DNA of 64,000 bases from Gymnogyps californianus (GCF_018139145.2 NC_059476.1:4215501-4279500); one strand, 5' to 3'. Positions 1 through 12,700 are shown, counted from the stretch's first letter. Notes: a model not told the origin generated them from the letters alone. Made by a program: numbers and translations.

Positions 1-826
1 CTGTCCCCGTGTCCCCTGCTCCGTGGCTGCCGTTCTTATATAGCACTGTAAGCATGCAGGGAGATGGAGAGGCAGCATCGCTGACGGAGGAGCTCCAGTT
101 CCCTGTGACCGTGGCAGGGAGGGAGAGACACAGGCTGCCCAGCATGGGTGGCACTCCCTTCGGTTGTTAACACATGCTTCTTGAGAACAGGTTTTCACCT
201 TTTATATTTAAGTAAAGCCGGTTTTTTTGTGCACACAAGAGAAACTTTTAACCGTGCACTCTAGACGTAAAGTTTCATGGGGTTTTTGTGTGCGTGGAGG
301 TGAAGAAAACATCATCCAGGTGCAGGCTCTTGCAAAGAGGTAAATTATCAAGGTGAGCTTGGCCGGTGAGTCGGTGGCTGTGGGGACATCGCCGTGGAGC
401 TGCAGGTGAGCTCTCCCTTGGGGCTGGGCACGCTTGTGCCGACTCTCCTCTCCCACACCCTCCCGGTATCCATCTCCAAACCCCGGTGGGAAGTGGCTGG
501 TGCCAGCGTTTTGCCCGAAGGAGAAGGAATTTGGGGGCCTGGTGACATAAGCAAAGTCCTCATCCAGGTTGGAAAGCGAGTGGGAGAGAGCTGTGCTCCT
601 CAGCCTGGTTTCCCCCATACCGTGCCTTGGGCTGCTTGTCCTGAAAGACGCTTTTATACATGGACCTTGTACCGTATTGTGCGGCCCCGGTGTCTTGACA
701 CTGGATTAAACAAAGTGTCACGCGCGCGAGGTGTACGGTACAATTATTTTAACCCATTTTGCTTTCTAGTGTGGAAAATCTGCTTAAAATAGGACTTGCT
801 AAAGTCATTGTACCATATACAAAGGG
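1..826. other. non-coding, no gene seen
   Basis: I see no recognisable coding sequence, RNA gene or repeat here. The open frames present are short, overlap on both strands and have no family resemblance. Given the + strand CTBP2 exon at 41.7 kb, this is probably 5'-intronic or upstream DNA of that gene. Confidence 0.5.
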
Positions 827-970
827 GTTATTAAAATGCACTCTCGAAATAGAAAATAGGATTAGAAGAGACACTTTGGCTTTGAGGCCTTCTCCAGCCG
901 AAAGAAGGCCTCATGGCCAAAATGTCTCCTTTAATCTCATTTTCTGTTTTCTGGTAGGAATTTTATTAAC
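827..970. repeat. long imperfect foldback (inverted repeat), about 67-bp arms
   Basis: The left arm (827-893) and right arm (903-970) are reverse complements around a 9-nt loop (894-902). From 846 to 893 the pairing with 903-950 is continuous, with only four non-pairs (882, 874, 867, 858) and five G-U wobbles if read as + strand RNA. The eleven pairs nearest the loop (883-893 with 903-913) are perfect. Beyond 846 a weaker stretch and one 1-nt shift lead to a further paired block (827-837 with 960-970). No target-site duplication is visible. It may be a palindromic mobile-element relic, a recent inverted duplication, or a hairpin RNA; the sequence does not decide between them. Confidence 0.8.
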
Positions 971-2470
971 TCTCCTCACCCCCTGCCAGCCCCCCCGTCT
1001 CTCTCTGTCCACGTGCTGGTATGGCATCGCTCGGCTTTCTTCCCACAGCTAGGGGCTCATAAGAGAAAAGGATATTTTTCTCTTATCGTAGTGGCAAGAC
1101 CTTTTATTTGTAGTCCAAAAAGATCCCCCCCAAAATCCACGACCAGTTTCTATCAGCTGACTTTTGGTTATTTGTAATACGGCTCCCATCTATCAGGATT
1201 CTTTGCTCTTCAGTCCTGGCGATGGCTTATTGTGCTTCTGTGTCCTCGGTACAAAAAACACCTGGAAATCCTAATTATTTAATGTGAGATGCTGCATTTT
1301 CTGTCTCTGAAGGTAGTTCAAAGTGAATACCTGTGATGTGGATACCTATATACCTATGTATCTATATATTAGTTGGAAATGCCAAAACTGCGTGATATTC
1401 CAACAACTTAATGTTTTAAACATTTCCTGTAATTTAAAATTGACCTTTCTTAGATATCAAACTGATATCTAGTTGCTTCACAGCCTTCTAACGTTTCAGT
1501 TCCTAAATGGAGTTTTTAATTCAACATGTAAAAATTTGTGCCCCAGATTAGGGACAAAAAAACCCCAAATCTTGCTGTAACTCTTAATTACAGTTAATTA
1601 CTGTATTTCTTAATTAGAGTCTTAATTTCCAACTATTTAACTTCAGTGAAACAAACCGAAAAGAAGCAGTCCAGAGAGAACCCATCTAAAAGAAGCAGTC
1701 ATGCTGTTTTCATATTTTTGTGTTTTGAAGGAATTCCGAATGCATTGAATTTTAGTTCTGTAACTGAGACAGGCAGCAAACTTTGGCCGTAATTGCAGCA
1801 GGAAAATTCGGGGGGGAAAAATACTCTGTTTGAAAGGATTTGCATCCAGTTTGCAGGTTGGAGGAGGGAGAGAGGCACCCAGAACCGAAAGCGGGGAGAT
1901 GTTTGCAGAGGGTGAACCTGCAGCCTCTCCAGTAGGTTACTCACCGGTTGGAGTAATAAATATTTGAAGAACTTGCCGGTGACCAGATTTTTAAATGGGA
2001 AAACCTTTTGGATGTTTACAATTGGAGCATCAAAATCCTTCTGAGCTAGTAACGTCGCGCCATACCCACCTGAGTGCTAATGTGAAGGTCCAGCTGCGGC
2101 ATTTGGGTTTCCTCTGAAGATGGGAGCTTCAGAAATGTCACCTGCCCAGCCTCCCCTACTCACAGCCTCCCTGCTCCCCCGAGTGCCCTGACTCTCATGA
2201 TTTTATTTTTTTCCTCCCAAAACAAAAGTAAACATGCAAAAAAAACCCCGGGATGTTTGCTTGAAATGCAATACCAGACGCGAGCACATTTCTGCTTCAG
2301 AGAGGCTGATTCTCCCTCGGAGAAGGATACAAATGGTCAGCTTTAAACCTTATAACAAAAGGTTAATTTTTCTTCCTTGACGTCTTGCTGACTAAGTCAA
2401 ACCCCGAACATGAGGTCGTTCGCTGTTTCATACGTTTCCAAAGACGGCTTTATGCACCCGTGATATCAGT
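971..2470. other. non-coding, AT-rich
   Basis: There is no gene that I can support. The stretch is AT-rich with several TTAATTA-like words around 1590-1640 and a short local palindrome (AGATATC/GATATCT) near 1453-1471. No repeat family is recognised. Confidence 0.5.
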
Positions 2471-2552
2471 TTTGTGTCTCTTGGCAACAGATTGGTTCTG
2501 GCACCCCGAGGACGGGGCGCCTTGGCATTCTTGAACTGCCAAGAGACACAAA
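2471..2552. repeat. 82-nt two-part hairpin
   Basis: The outer arms 2471-2486 and 2537-2552 are a perfect 16-bp inverted repeat (TTTGTGTCTCTTGGCA and its complement). Inside them a second stem pairs 2500-2508 with 2513-2521 (one G-U wobble) around the tetraloop AGGA at 2509-2512. The two stems are separated by a 13/15-nt internal loop. The overall size and shape resemble a pre-miRNA or small MITE-like hairpin, but I do not recognise a known miRNA seed and see no target-site duplication. Confidence 0.75.
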
Positions 2553-5095
2553 GCAGATACTGGGGGTATTTGATGCCTTGCTGAAAATACATTAAAATAC
2601 GTTCTGTGCGATAATAATGTGTTTTGAAAAATGAGCTTTTTTTGTTTTTTTCCTGAGCCAGTCCTCCCCCTTCCCGATTCATTGGTATGTTTTTAATGCC
2701 TTGGCTCCCGCCGCCCTTTGTGGATGGACGCATCCTATCTGGAACGCCGCTCGCCCTCGCCCAGGGGTAATGCCTCCATCGCAGAGCTGTTTTCTTTCCC
2801 TTTTCCCTCTGCGCAGAAGGAGAAAACTGCTAGAACCACAAGATGAAAACATTAATTTGTTTTTTTTTTTCTTCAGGGAAACTGTCCCACCTTAGAAAGA
2901 GCTGGCAGTCCAGCATTTCATTGAGGTGTTTTTCTCAAAAAAGAAAAAAAATATATGTATAAAAAGAGATGATTCTTTATATTATAGGGCTGATTATGAT
3001 GTGTCTATTAGATGATCTTGGCAAAGTCTTAAGTGCCTTATGTGCATAACCAGGACAAGTGCTGAAACCGTGTAGAATAATTTATAATGCACGGCACAGC
3101 CAAAAATCTACTGTCATTCAATCAGTGAATTAAATAAGCGTCATCTTACTTAGCTTTGAAATCACCCTGTTTCGTTACCACAAATTACATGTACAGCGGT
3201 GAGGAACGATGACGGCCGGGGCGGTGCTGCACAGGTATCTGCTTGGGATGGGAGGGACGCAGATGTACCAGGGGATTTCTGCAGTTTCTCTTGCCCGATA
3301 GCAATTGCCAAGCAGACGCGGGCAGAGGAGTCACGGTGTGACCGGAGAGCAGGTTCCCACTTTCATGTGGGTCCGTGGGCGCTGTGCCGTTGGCTTCGGC
3401 AGGACTGGGCTGAGGTTTTGCGTGAGGGCAAGGTGTGGAAGACCCAACTCGGAAGAGGCAGGCGCGGGAGAGAGGAGCTGGAGGGAAAGGGCAAAATGTG
3501 AAATTTTGAGGTTTCGAACGCGGTGTGGATGTGCTTGAGGAAATTGGGGGGAAGAGCCGGGCAGCGAGGCAGAGGTTTTGGGTGGTTTGCATGTGTTTGG
3601 CTCTACTTGGAGGAGCTTGGGCTGGTGCAGTCGCGGCTGCTCTGCCTCTGCCCCGGGCGGTGCAGAGCTGTTTGGGACGCGTCTGATGATCGCCTGAGAG
3701 CTGCAAAAACACCCCTCTGCTTTATTCACAAAGGTAGATTCGCATTTCTTCTGTGCTTGTGCCCCTGAAGACCTCTTACCTGTTGTTAAGGAGGTGCTCA
3801 TCAGAGTGTGCAAATACCAGAGAGATATGTCTGAGTAGTTCTGTGTTGGTCTTCAGTTAAATCCTGATTTCTTACAGACCAAGTGATCTTTGCCTTGCTT
3901 CCTTTCATGTTAAATTACACCGTCCTCTTTTTGTTATGTTCACAAATCTTGAGACTTGACTGTTGTCTTCCAGTTTTAAATAGAGCACATGGGAAGATCT
4001 AAGCAGGCAACTTACTCTGTGTCTAGTGGGGACTTGATACACTTGCCAGCACATACTCTTGTATTTATTCCTCTCCATTAAATTATATGCTCAAGACGAC
4101 TGGTTTTAAATGTGTACATATCCAATGTTAATTTCAAGGAGCCAGATTTTTAAAAATACATATACTTAAATGATGATGGAACCCATAAAAAAAATCTATT
4201 TAAAATCAATTGTGTGCAAGAAGAAGTCAACAAACAAAAGGGCAGAGACAAGCATATCAGCTTTAATTTAGTACTGGATTCCCTTTGACAGGAGCCATTT
4301 AGATAGAGGGCAAAAAATTATCTCACTGAAAAAGGCAGTGATTGATCACATGTTGGTAAGTGAATCAAGTCTGCAAAAAACAGAGGCGATTAAGGGACAA
4401 AGAGGAATTATCATATTACAATGTTGCTGCCTGTCAAACCTCCGTTGTGTTGTGCATTCATGTGTCACGTTGTGACATTCGATCAGCACTTAACTCCCTG
4501 GGACAAAGGGATGGTCGTTAAAAATCTTTAAATGCTACTAGGAATTGTGCTGGGAGTGTAAATCCTTGTTTTGACTGCTGACAGAGATCTTTATGCCCGC
4601 AAGAATAGATACGCGGGACCTGGCTGACAACTTATTAAGTAGATCTTAATGCCAGGGTGTTTGCAGCTCTTGCTCGACTTTGTTGTTGCTTTGCTGGCCA
4701 AAACGGGACGGGTCGGGAGGTGCCGGGGGGAGCGGGCTGGTGCTGCTCATGGGGGAGGTAAAAGAAGCTGAAAATTGGTTAAACCAAGCGAGTTAGTCTC
4801 CAGAAAATGGAAGATGGCCTGGGCGAAACCAGGAGGTGGCCTGCTAAAACCTGCTATGAAAATCGGAGGGCTGAGGATGAGGTAGAAGAGGATTTGTAGG
4901 AAGATGTGGGAAAAGAAAAGAGAACCCGCGGGCGGCAAAGCTGTAGGGAGAGGCCGTCCGCTCGGAGGGGCTTCTGGGGGTTAACAGCAGCCGTTAATGA
5001 GGCTGGAGATAGAGGAGAGAAGACGTGCGATTTCTGCGTCAGCGTTTTCCACAGGCTAGACCCAGTTAATATCTAGACCAGATCAGCTTCTTTCA
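2553..5095. other. non-coding
   Basis: No gene is recognised. A GC-richer segment at about 3190-3780 has open frames on both strands in several registers, which is what GC-rich non-coding DNA gives; none resembles a known protein. The rest is AT-rich and unremarkable. Confidence 0.45.
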
Positions 5096-5360
5096 GGCGG
5101 CGATGTCGGAGATGAGCGCGCGGGATGCGGGCGGCAGGCGCGCGCCGATGAGGAGTGACAGGTACGGGGGAGCAGCAGGCTGGAGAGGCTGCAGCAGGCA
5201 ACCTCGTCCCGCAGGCATTGGGCCAGTGCGACCCGTATCCCTGCGGATCTGTGCCTCCGGGCTTGATGGCGTCTCCCGTGGCTCTGCACGTACTGTGGTG
5301 AGGTGCTGGTGTCCTGCTCCGGGGGGGCAGAAGCTTGTGGAAACCATGGCAAGTTCATAA
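5096..5360 (+). other. small CpG-rich, exon-like segment (uncertain)
   Basis: A pyrimidine-rich acceptor-like sequence ends in CAG just before 5096. It is followed by a CpG-dense stretch with an ATG at 5103 and a possible donor (GACAG then GTACGG) near 5160. The open frame runs on to 5360 but resembles no known protein. Splicing of the first part to the CtBP2 exon at 41714 would not be in frame with CtBP2, so an untranslated 5' exon is the most that could be claimed. It may simply be a small CpG cluster. Confidence 0.2.
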
Positions 5361-6059
5361 ACCTTCTCTAGAAACTCGACAAAAAATGTGCTGTATCATT
5401 AAAATAATGTACTGCAGTTAAAAAAAGTAACGAATCTTTAGTGTTTGCATTTTGTGGCCACAGGAGGTGCTCCCAGGGTACCGCTGGTGTGGCTCTGTCC
5501 TTTCCCACCCATGTGGCTCCTCTGGATGCAGCAGGACACTTGGATGTCCCCCAGGTTGCCAGTGCAGGAGATCCATCAGAGAAGCCTCCTTGCTCTGCTG
5601 CTTCTCAGGGTCATGCTCTCATCTCCTTTTCTTGGTTTTTCTGCCTCCAGTACACACAGCTAACCAGGGTCTTGCCTGCCTGGGTCTGCACAATGTGTGT
5701 GGCTCCACGTGGTTTACCTGCTTGGCATTTTTTATGGAAAAAAGGAGGGCAGGACAGTTGTGTGCCTCATCTGAGTACCAGCTCTTCCAAAAAACCACAG
5801 TTACAGATATCTACATGACAAGGATGTGATAAGAGAAAAACAAAAATCACGAATCTTTTTTTTTTTTAAATAGTACATCAGCAAAGTGGTAGACCTCAGA
5901 GAACCAGCCTGTGATTTTCCAAGAGCCTCTGTTTAAGCAAGTATTGCAGGGTAAAAAAGCTTGCTCTGGATTAGAACAGAAAGCAAGTAAAGCATTAGCT
6001 TTTTTTCACGGAATAAGTTGATGCTGGACTGCTCTAAGTATCTGCATTGTGACTGTATG
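5361..6059. other. non-coding
   Basis: Overlapping short frames at 5441-5829 on the + strand have no recognisable product. There is a T-run near 5858. I see no repeat or RNA gene. Confidence 0.45.
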
Positions 6060-6725
6060 TCTGAATATTTTCATTAATAATCTGGAAAAAAGAGGTGGAC
6101 CGTGAGTTGGCGGCACGGAGGCAGCGGGAGATGGCACGGCGTCGCCGGTGGGAGGCACCCCTGTGAGGAAGGTGGCAGAACTGAAGTTCAGTGAAGGAGG
6201 ACCACAGGGGCAGATGAAAGTCACCACTGCCAAACGCAAGGTTAGGCGCCCGGGAAGGAGCGGCCCGAGCTTCTTGTACACGTTGCTGCGCTTTAAATGA
6301 ACTGTAACCACTGGGGAAAAAGACCCGAGGGTCGCTGCCGACAGCTCGATGAAGACATCTGCTCAGTGTGCAGCCGCAGTCACAAAAGATCAAACAAGAC
6401 GTTAGGGCATCGGAAGAATGGGTGAGAAAATATGGAAAATATGATAATGCACTTATGCGGGTGTCCGTAATGTCCTGATCTGGGTATTGTGTGGAGGTCA
6501 GCCCCTCGCCTCTGTGGCACGGGAAGCCCCAAGTTTTGCGAGGCGGCAGCTGAAATGGTCAAAGCTAATAGCGTCACTTCTGCGTATTTGAAAAGATTGG
6601 GACCGTTTAGAAAGATCGTGTGAGTAAGAGGATTCATTGGAGAGGTTTTGTAAACTAATGCTTGACATATTTAACCTTTCTCAAAACATGAGAGCAAAGG
6701 AAAATCCAATAAAACCAGAGGCGTG
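6060..6725 (+). mobile_element. decayed CR1 LINE fragment (3' part of the reverse-transcriptase ORF and beyond)
   Basis: Several landmarks of the CR1 ORF2 3' region occur in the right order on the + strand. They are a TTTCATTAATAATCTGGAAAA word (near 6069), GGCAGATGAAA (6210), an ACAGCTCGATGAAGACATCTGCTCAGTGTGCAGC block (about 6340-6374), AATATGGAAAATAT (about 6428), AAAAGATTGGGACCGTTTAG (about 6590) and CCTTTCTCAAAACATGAGAGC (about 6675). The reading frame is broken by many indels and stops, so it is inactive. CR1 is the dominant LINE of birds and other reptiles, and the sequence matches the older, reptile-like form better than young avian subfamilies. Exact ends are approximate. Confidence 0.75.
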
Positions 6726-9700
6726 CATCGGGCACTCTGCAGGGCGACGTTTCTCCCCCGGTGCTCGCTGAAACGCCGGGGCCGTTGGGCAGCCCCCCGC
6801 ACTGCCCTGGCTGCGGCCGAGGCCGACCCGCTCCCTCCTCCCTGCTCCTGCCTTCGGAAGCATCATCTGCTTATCTATTGACAAGCATATTTTAGCCCGT
6901 TTGACACTTTTTGGCAGCATGTACTGAAACTGCTTTTCATACTGCGTTAGAAATACAGTCCGTCACAGCGTGTTCTCCTCTGCTACCAAATCCTTGCTGA
7001 GAATCTGAAATATTTTGAAGTCACATTCAATTAACGTGACTTCTTCTGGAGCACAGGGCTTCACTGAGCAGTGTTTTCACCAGCTTCATGGTTTCCCTTT
7101 GTCATGCAGAAATGCTTCTTACAGTCCAGTCTTGATGCAAGTGATAGGGAAGCCCCCCCCATCCCGGTGGGTGATCCCTGGTTGGGGATGGGGTACGTGG
7201 TAAGAGCCGGTAAGGCCGTATGGGATGGTTAGGCTGCAGCTTTTTTGGAGGGGAGTATGTTGCACACACATTCCGCTTCCTCACATTTTTTTCTTTGAAC
7301 TCGAAAAGAGTTCTTGAACTGTGAGGGATGATTAATGCACAGATACTGAAAAGCGTAGTCGGCTTTTTAAAATTTTAGTTACTTGGAAATATGGGCTGGC
7401 TGCCATGAAAGAGGGTGCTGTAGGAGTTTATCTGAATACAAAATACTGGAAAGTCAGATTTTACAGTCATTTAATTTGTCCAGTGTTTTCAAATAAGGAT
7501 ACTAAATGGATATATTTAAAACAGTGTTACCTCGGGAAAAATATTTATTTGACAGGGTCACTGCGAGTTCGCTGGTACAATACTGGAACAGCACAATATT
7601 GTTTAAAGCGGAGATGGAGAGAAACGCCTGCTCAGTTTAAAGCCCTGGTAATGCTGCCCCAAATCCGAGCGTGGCGGTGGCAGCAAGCAGTCCTGCGTAC
7701 CTGCGGGGTGGGCTCCACCGAAGGTGGCTTTGTCTGCAGAGACAGCATCAGTAGCTGCGTTTTGCGTATGCGTCTTAGAAATTTGTCTGCTTTTTTTTTT
7801 TTTAAATAGTTGCAAAGATTTAAGAGGAAGTGTAGCAGCGTGCCCCCGTAACAGAGCGGCTGGGGCTCGTTTTCTGGCATCACCCCAGTACCTCAGCGGT
7901 GTGAGTGGGACATGTGGTCTGGGAGTTGTCAAAGAGAGGGCAGATGTTGATATACTGGCTATATAATTACATCTGAGCCTTAATCAGTAAAAGATTAATT
8001 AAAGTCATCTAATCCATATAAAACCTGTAGAAGCAGAGCTCTCGATGGGCTGGAGGGCTTCGTTTGGGACACTGGTGATGGAGCAAGGGTGAGAGTTATC
8101 CCAGGTAGGTCACGTCTCGTGGCCCAGGTACATGTGTCACCTCTTCACTGTGGTCTGGTCTAGTGACTGCACATCTGGCCAGAAGACACAAAGAAGGGTC
8201 CCCATCCCGTTGGGTGCTAATTGCAGGTTAGTGAGCCATCACCATGAAGCGGGACACTGCTCTGTGCTTCGTGCGTGGCGGGTGAGAAGGTGGAGGGCTC
8301 CTGGGGGACGAGGGCTGCTGGCCATTGCTGAGGCCATTGCAAGGATTCAGAAATGTTTAAAAAAACCCTACTTCTCCAAAGAGTCAGAAGCGGCTCCAGC
8401 CAAACCAGCTCAGTGCCAGGAAACAGCTCGGATGGTGGAGTCTCCTGCCGGCATCACCGCTCTGCCAACAGCTAATCCCCTGCGAGAGCACGGGAACAAA
8501 ACTGTGCCGCTCGCACAGCTACTCCTCAAGCACAGTCTAATTAATATTAACCCCGTATCGCTGCAAAATTCACACTATATTTTTCATAGCTTACACACTA
8601 AGCATACCGCTTTGCCAAGGATCATACACCAAAACACGGAGCACAGAAGTATGACACTTGGACCATGCCGCCAGGTTTGCCCGGAGGTAAACAAAACCCT
8701 GGCACTTCTGCAGATGACAGTCTGCTTTGTTTTCTGCTCCTTCGAAAGCACTGGTTCTCCTTGGGAGCGGGCTGGCGAGCCTGCAGAGGTGTGGGGACCC
8801 ACGCCGTAGCTCATGGTACGTGCGTAGAGCCAAGCTTCAAAGCCCCAGCCTTAATTTCGGTGCCAAGCCCGATGCTTTTGTGCCCAGGAGCTGAATGCAT
8901 TGCTTGCTTAGTAAAGCAGGTTAATGCTTCGCTGGACTCCGACATGCCAACGGCTCGGTCAGTTCAAAACAAACAAAATTCCAGTTTGGACTGAGCTGAC
9001 CCAAAATGAAATGCCTTGTTTTGTTTTTCCTCCTGGAGTTCTGGGCACATTTTCCCCGCATGAAGTTTTGTAGTTGGCTGGAGCTGCGTGTTGGTGATGT
9101 GAAAGAGCTCCAGAGGAAGAGTGGATAAACATTTTGATGTCAAGGTGTCTAGCGAGGGAAAGTTTGCATTTAGGCTGCCTTCAAATTAGGGGTTTTGGTG
9201 GATGCTTCATCTCTGTCCAGGATTTCTTCACATTTCCATCTTGTAATCTGTGGACCAACACAGCCAGGTTTATAGGAGCTTTTGGAAATGAATCTGTTCC
9301 AAAAATGAAAGTCAGAGGGCAGCTGAAGGCAGGGCTCTGCTGCCTCAGGCAATGAATTTGGTTCATGTTTTCAATGTTGAGGCTCACTCAGTTCTCAGAG
9401 GAAGGATTTGAAAAGGAGGAGAAAAAAACCACAACAGAGGAATTGCTGCGGGTGATTTAGAGGGGCACACTGCTGTTCCATCACTTCTGTCGCTCCCCTC
9501 TCACAGTGGCACGCTGCATCCTCACCCGTGGACACAGCTCCTCCATTTGTTCTTCTCATCATCAGTAAAGATGCTACAACATTTTTTCAAGAGTGGGAAG
9601 GCATGAAGTCATCCTTCGTGCTGTCTGTAATTGCATTTTGATTCCTCAGAGGTCCCTGTTTTCCAGTGATTGGCGAAGGGAAGTGTTATGTGTGCATTCG

Positions 9701-12700
9701 TGGGGTCCTTTAGGATGAAAATACGATACCTGTATGTACCTTTCGCTGTAGTTCTTTAATAGATGCTTTTGAAGTATCGCTGCCTTTAGTTATAAAAAGC
9801 AGATGTTGAAATGAAGGCTACGGGACTTTGAAATGGTGACCAGAGAAATTTAGCCAGTGCCTTCTTCCTTCACAACTGGTGAACCCTTGGAGCCATTTTA
9901 AGCAGACCCATGGTGAAGGCGTTGGAGGTGATGATCTTTGAAAACAGGCAGAAGAAAACAAACCGCAGGAATGTTTGCGCTGAAGAAAAACCTACAACAT
10001 GAGGCATCCAATGGGCAAAGGTGGCTTTAAAATGTCCCAGTTCCGGACAAGCTTTGGTCAGCATTTGTGTGGTCCAGAAGACGTGGGAAACCAGATTTCA
10101 TGAGCTCCTGTGCTTAAAGAAGTGGTTCGTGTTAATCATAGCTCCCATGGTTTGTCTGTTGGTGTTCCTTGGGTACCTGTTGCTGTAGTGGGTGTTACTC
10201 CTAGGTGATATGTAGACGGACAGCCTGCTCCTAGGATTAGTTCATGTGCATGAAGTGTGTCTCAGACCCCGCAGCCTGTTTGCTCCTGTGTATCTCTAGC
10301 AACGGGGAGAAAATTCCCACTAGCATTGTTTTGTGAAATGCTTTTTATTTAAGTTTCCTAAGTTTTCTAACCACTTTGCCCCTTCGTTCTCAGATCAGTA
10401 GCTTTTATTATGAAAGCCCTGGTGTATTGATAACTATTGGGGAAATTCCCTGAGGCTGCTGAGCAGGAATCTGCCTTGATGACAGAGATGCTTCCAATTT
10501 TTAAGCAAAACAGCCTGTAAACTGTGCCATCAACTAACAAGTATGGGATCCCTGCCGTGTAATGTGTGGGATCCTGTAGTATTTTTATTTTCAGGGTGAT
10601 ACCCTCATGGTAGCATGTGGAGCTACAACTGGGCCACCAAGGAGCATCCTGCTTTGGGAAGATGAACGGAGAATATGTTCCTCAGGATTGCCATGCCTAA
10701 TTAGCCTCAAGTTCTGGTATTAGGAGATGTTAATGAGCTGGAGCATATAAACTAACTGCAGGAAAAAAACCCTTCTAATGGCTACGCCAGCGGTAGGAAG
10801 AGTAGTGCTGCTGCGGGAGGAGCTGACTCACGGCTCGGGACCGGTGGCACAGGGCAGGGGGTCGCGGTGGCCAGCTTGGCCGCAGGGACCTTGCGGCACA
10901 CGTGGGCATGGCCCGTCTCGTCTCAGTGGTATATCAGAGACGAGTCTCTCTAAGCTTGGTGATTGTGAGGAGGCGTGCACATTTTCTGTAAAACGGTCTA
11001 ATTAGCACAAGCCAGGTCTCTTTTTTGGATTTTTTTTTTATTATTATTTTGGGCTTGCAGCGCTGGTGATGACCAGTATACCCAGCATCGCAAGCTAACA
11101 GCATACGGCTTCAGTTATGCACTGCCTGCTCGCATTTGATGTTGTACTCGTATTTATCTTCATTTTTTCCCCCTTTTTTTCCATAGTGAAGACAAAAATT
11201 TTAAAACAGAAGTAAGAGATTTAATTCATTTGCAATTCTGTATCAAAATTCAGAGAGGTCAGAGAAGTTCATTCTTTCTACTTCATTTTGGCTCATTTGG
11301 CTTCTTTCTTTAGAGGCAAGTGAGGAAGTTGCACTTCCATTCTCTCTCCTTTCCATGCACCTCCATCACGCACTATTTTACCATACCAGCTATTGTATTC
11401 ATTATTTCAAAAAAGTGCCTTGTTTATGGGCAAGCTAAGCTGCCGCAACGTAAGATTTTTATTCCTCATACTGGAAAAAATGTCTTGTCTTTTTTTTTTT
11501 TCTCATTGCTTTGAACCTGTGTAGAACAGACATGGAAAAAAAAAAAAAAACCAAACCAGCTTGCCAGGCTCTTAAGTGAATTGATTGCATTGAAGAGCGG
11601 AGTTGGAGAGGAGCCAGCACAGAACCCCTGATCAGGCAAGAAGGGAAGGGATAACAGGGCCACGGCAAGGACGTGAGGCTGGAGAAAAGCTCTGAGAGGA
11701 AGAAATAATTGAGGTAGGGAGGCAAACGAGAAATGTTCGATAAAAGGACGTCGGTTAGCTACCAGCGTAGGGTGAGTAATGAAGAGAAGATGTGCTTGTC
11801 AGGCGGGGAATCGGCAGAGAGGGGTGTTACGAATGCCTCGGCAGAGCACACTGGGAGACCCTGCCGGGGATGCTGTCTGTGCTGCTAGCCACCACATTGA
11901 TAAATTTAGGCTGAATTTAAAAGAAAGCTTATATTCAACTGAAGAGTGAAGTTTCTCGAACTTCATGGCCCAGAGGAGTCGGTCGGTGAGGTCCCTTCCA
12001 GCCGCGGACCCCTGGGTTCCTGTCGGGCGTTTGCCTTGGGGGAGTGGGACCTTTGTAATATTTTAGCCGTAAACTCTGTGTCTTTATGCTGGAGCTCTGG
12101 ATTGTCCTTTTGGACTTGGTGGAACACATCTGTGCGTGCTGCAGCAGCTAGCCTGTAGTCATGCAGCAAGTAGCCAGGGATAAATTGTCCGTGTCATCGT
12201 CTGCCAGTGAGGGTGGCAGCTCCCGACGGTCGGTTGCTTCAGCACATGGCCACTCCAGATAGGCTTTAGATCAAAGTTCCTGTCAAAGCCTGAGAGATGC
12301 ACGCGTTTTTGCAGGGTGGAAGACGAGCATCTGGGTACTCGGTTCTGACAGCAACAAAATTGCAGCCAGAGTGCTCTGCTTGGCTGTCGTAAGGGCAACG
12401 CAATGAGGTTCTCATTAGAAGATGCCTTCCAAGCCTGACTTTGCACTCTGGTGCCAGCGGAGATGGCATGGAGGAGGCCACGTGCAAATGGTATCCCGCT
12501 ATAAATGCTTCTTCTGGAGTCTGAGGTGGTGGTGGGACTCATCTGTGTGCCCGCAGCCGCCCGCGGGAGGGAAGGCGGTGGGAAGTGTGGGGCATTTATC
12601 CTCCCACTGCCCCTTCTGCAGCAGCTGCCGTTTAAGGAACAACTCCCAGAGCTGGCAGCCAGCGTGGAAGAAAGTAAATAAAGAAAAGTTATCCCCATTT

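Noticed and set aside
3185..3813. Long minus-strand frames of 160-175 codons
   Set aside because: Two overlapping registers are open in the same GC-rich stretch, with no domain or family resemblance; composition explains them.
11941..12020. Possible CR1 3' tail (GAGGTCCCTTCCAGCC)
   Set aside because: Only a short word matches; there is no extended CR1 order and no terminal ATTCTRTG-type repeat.
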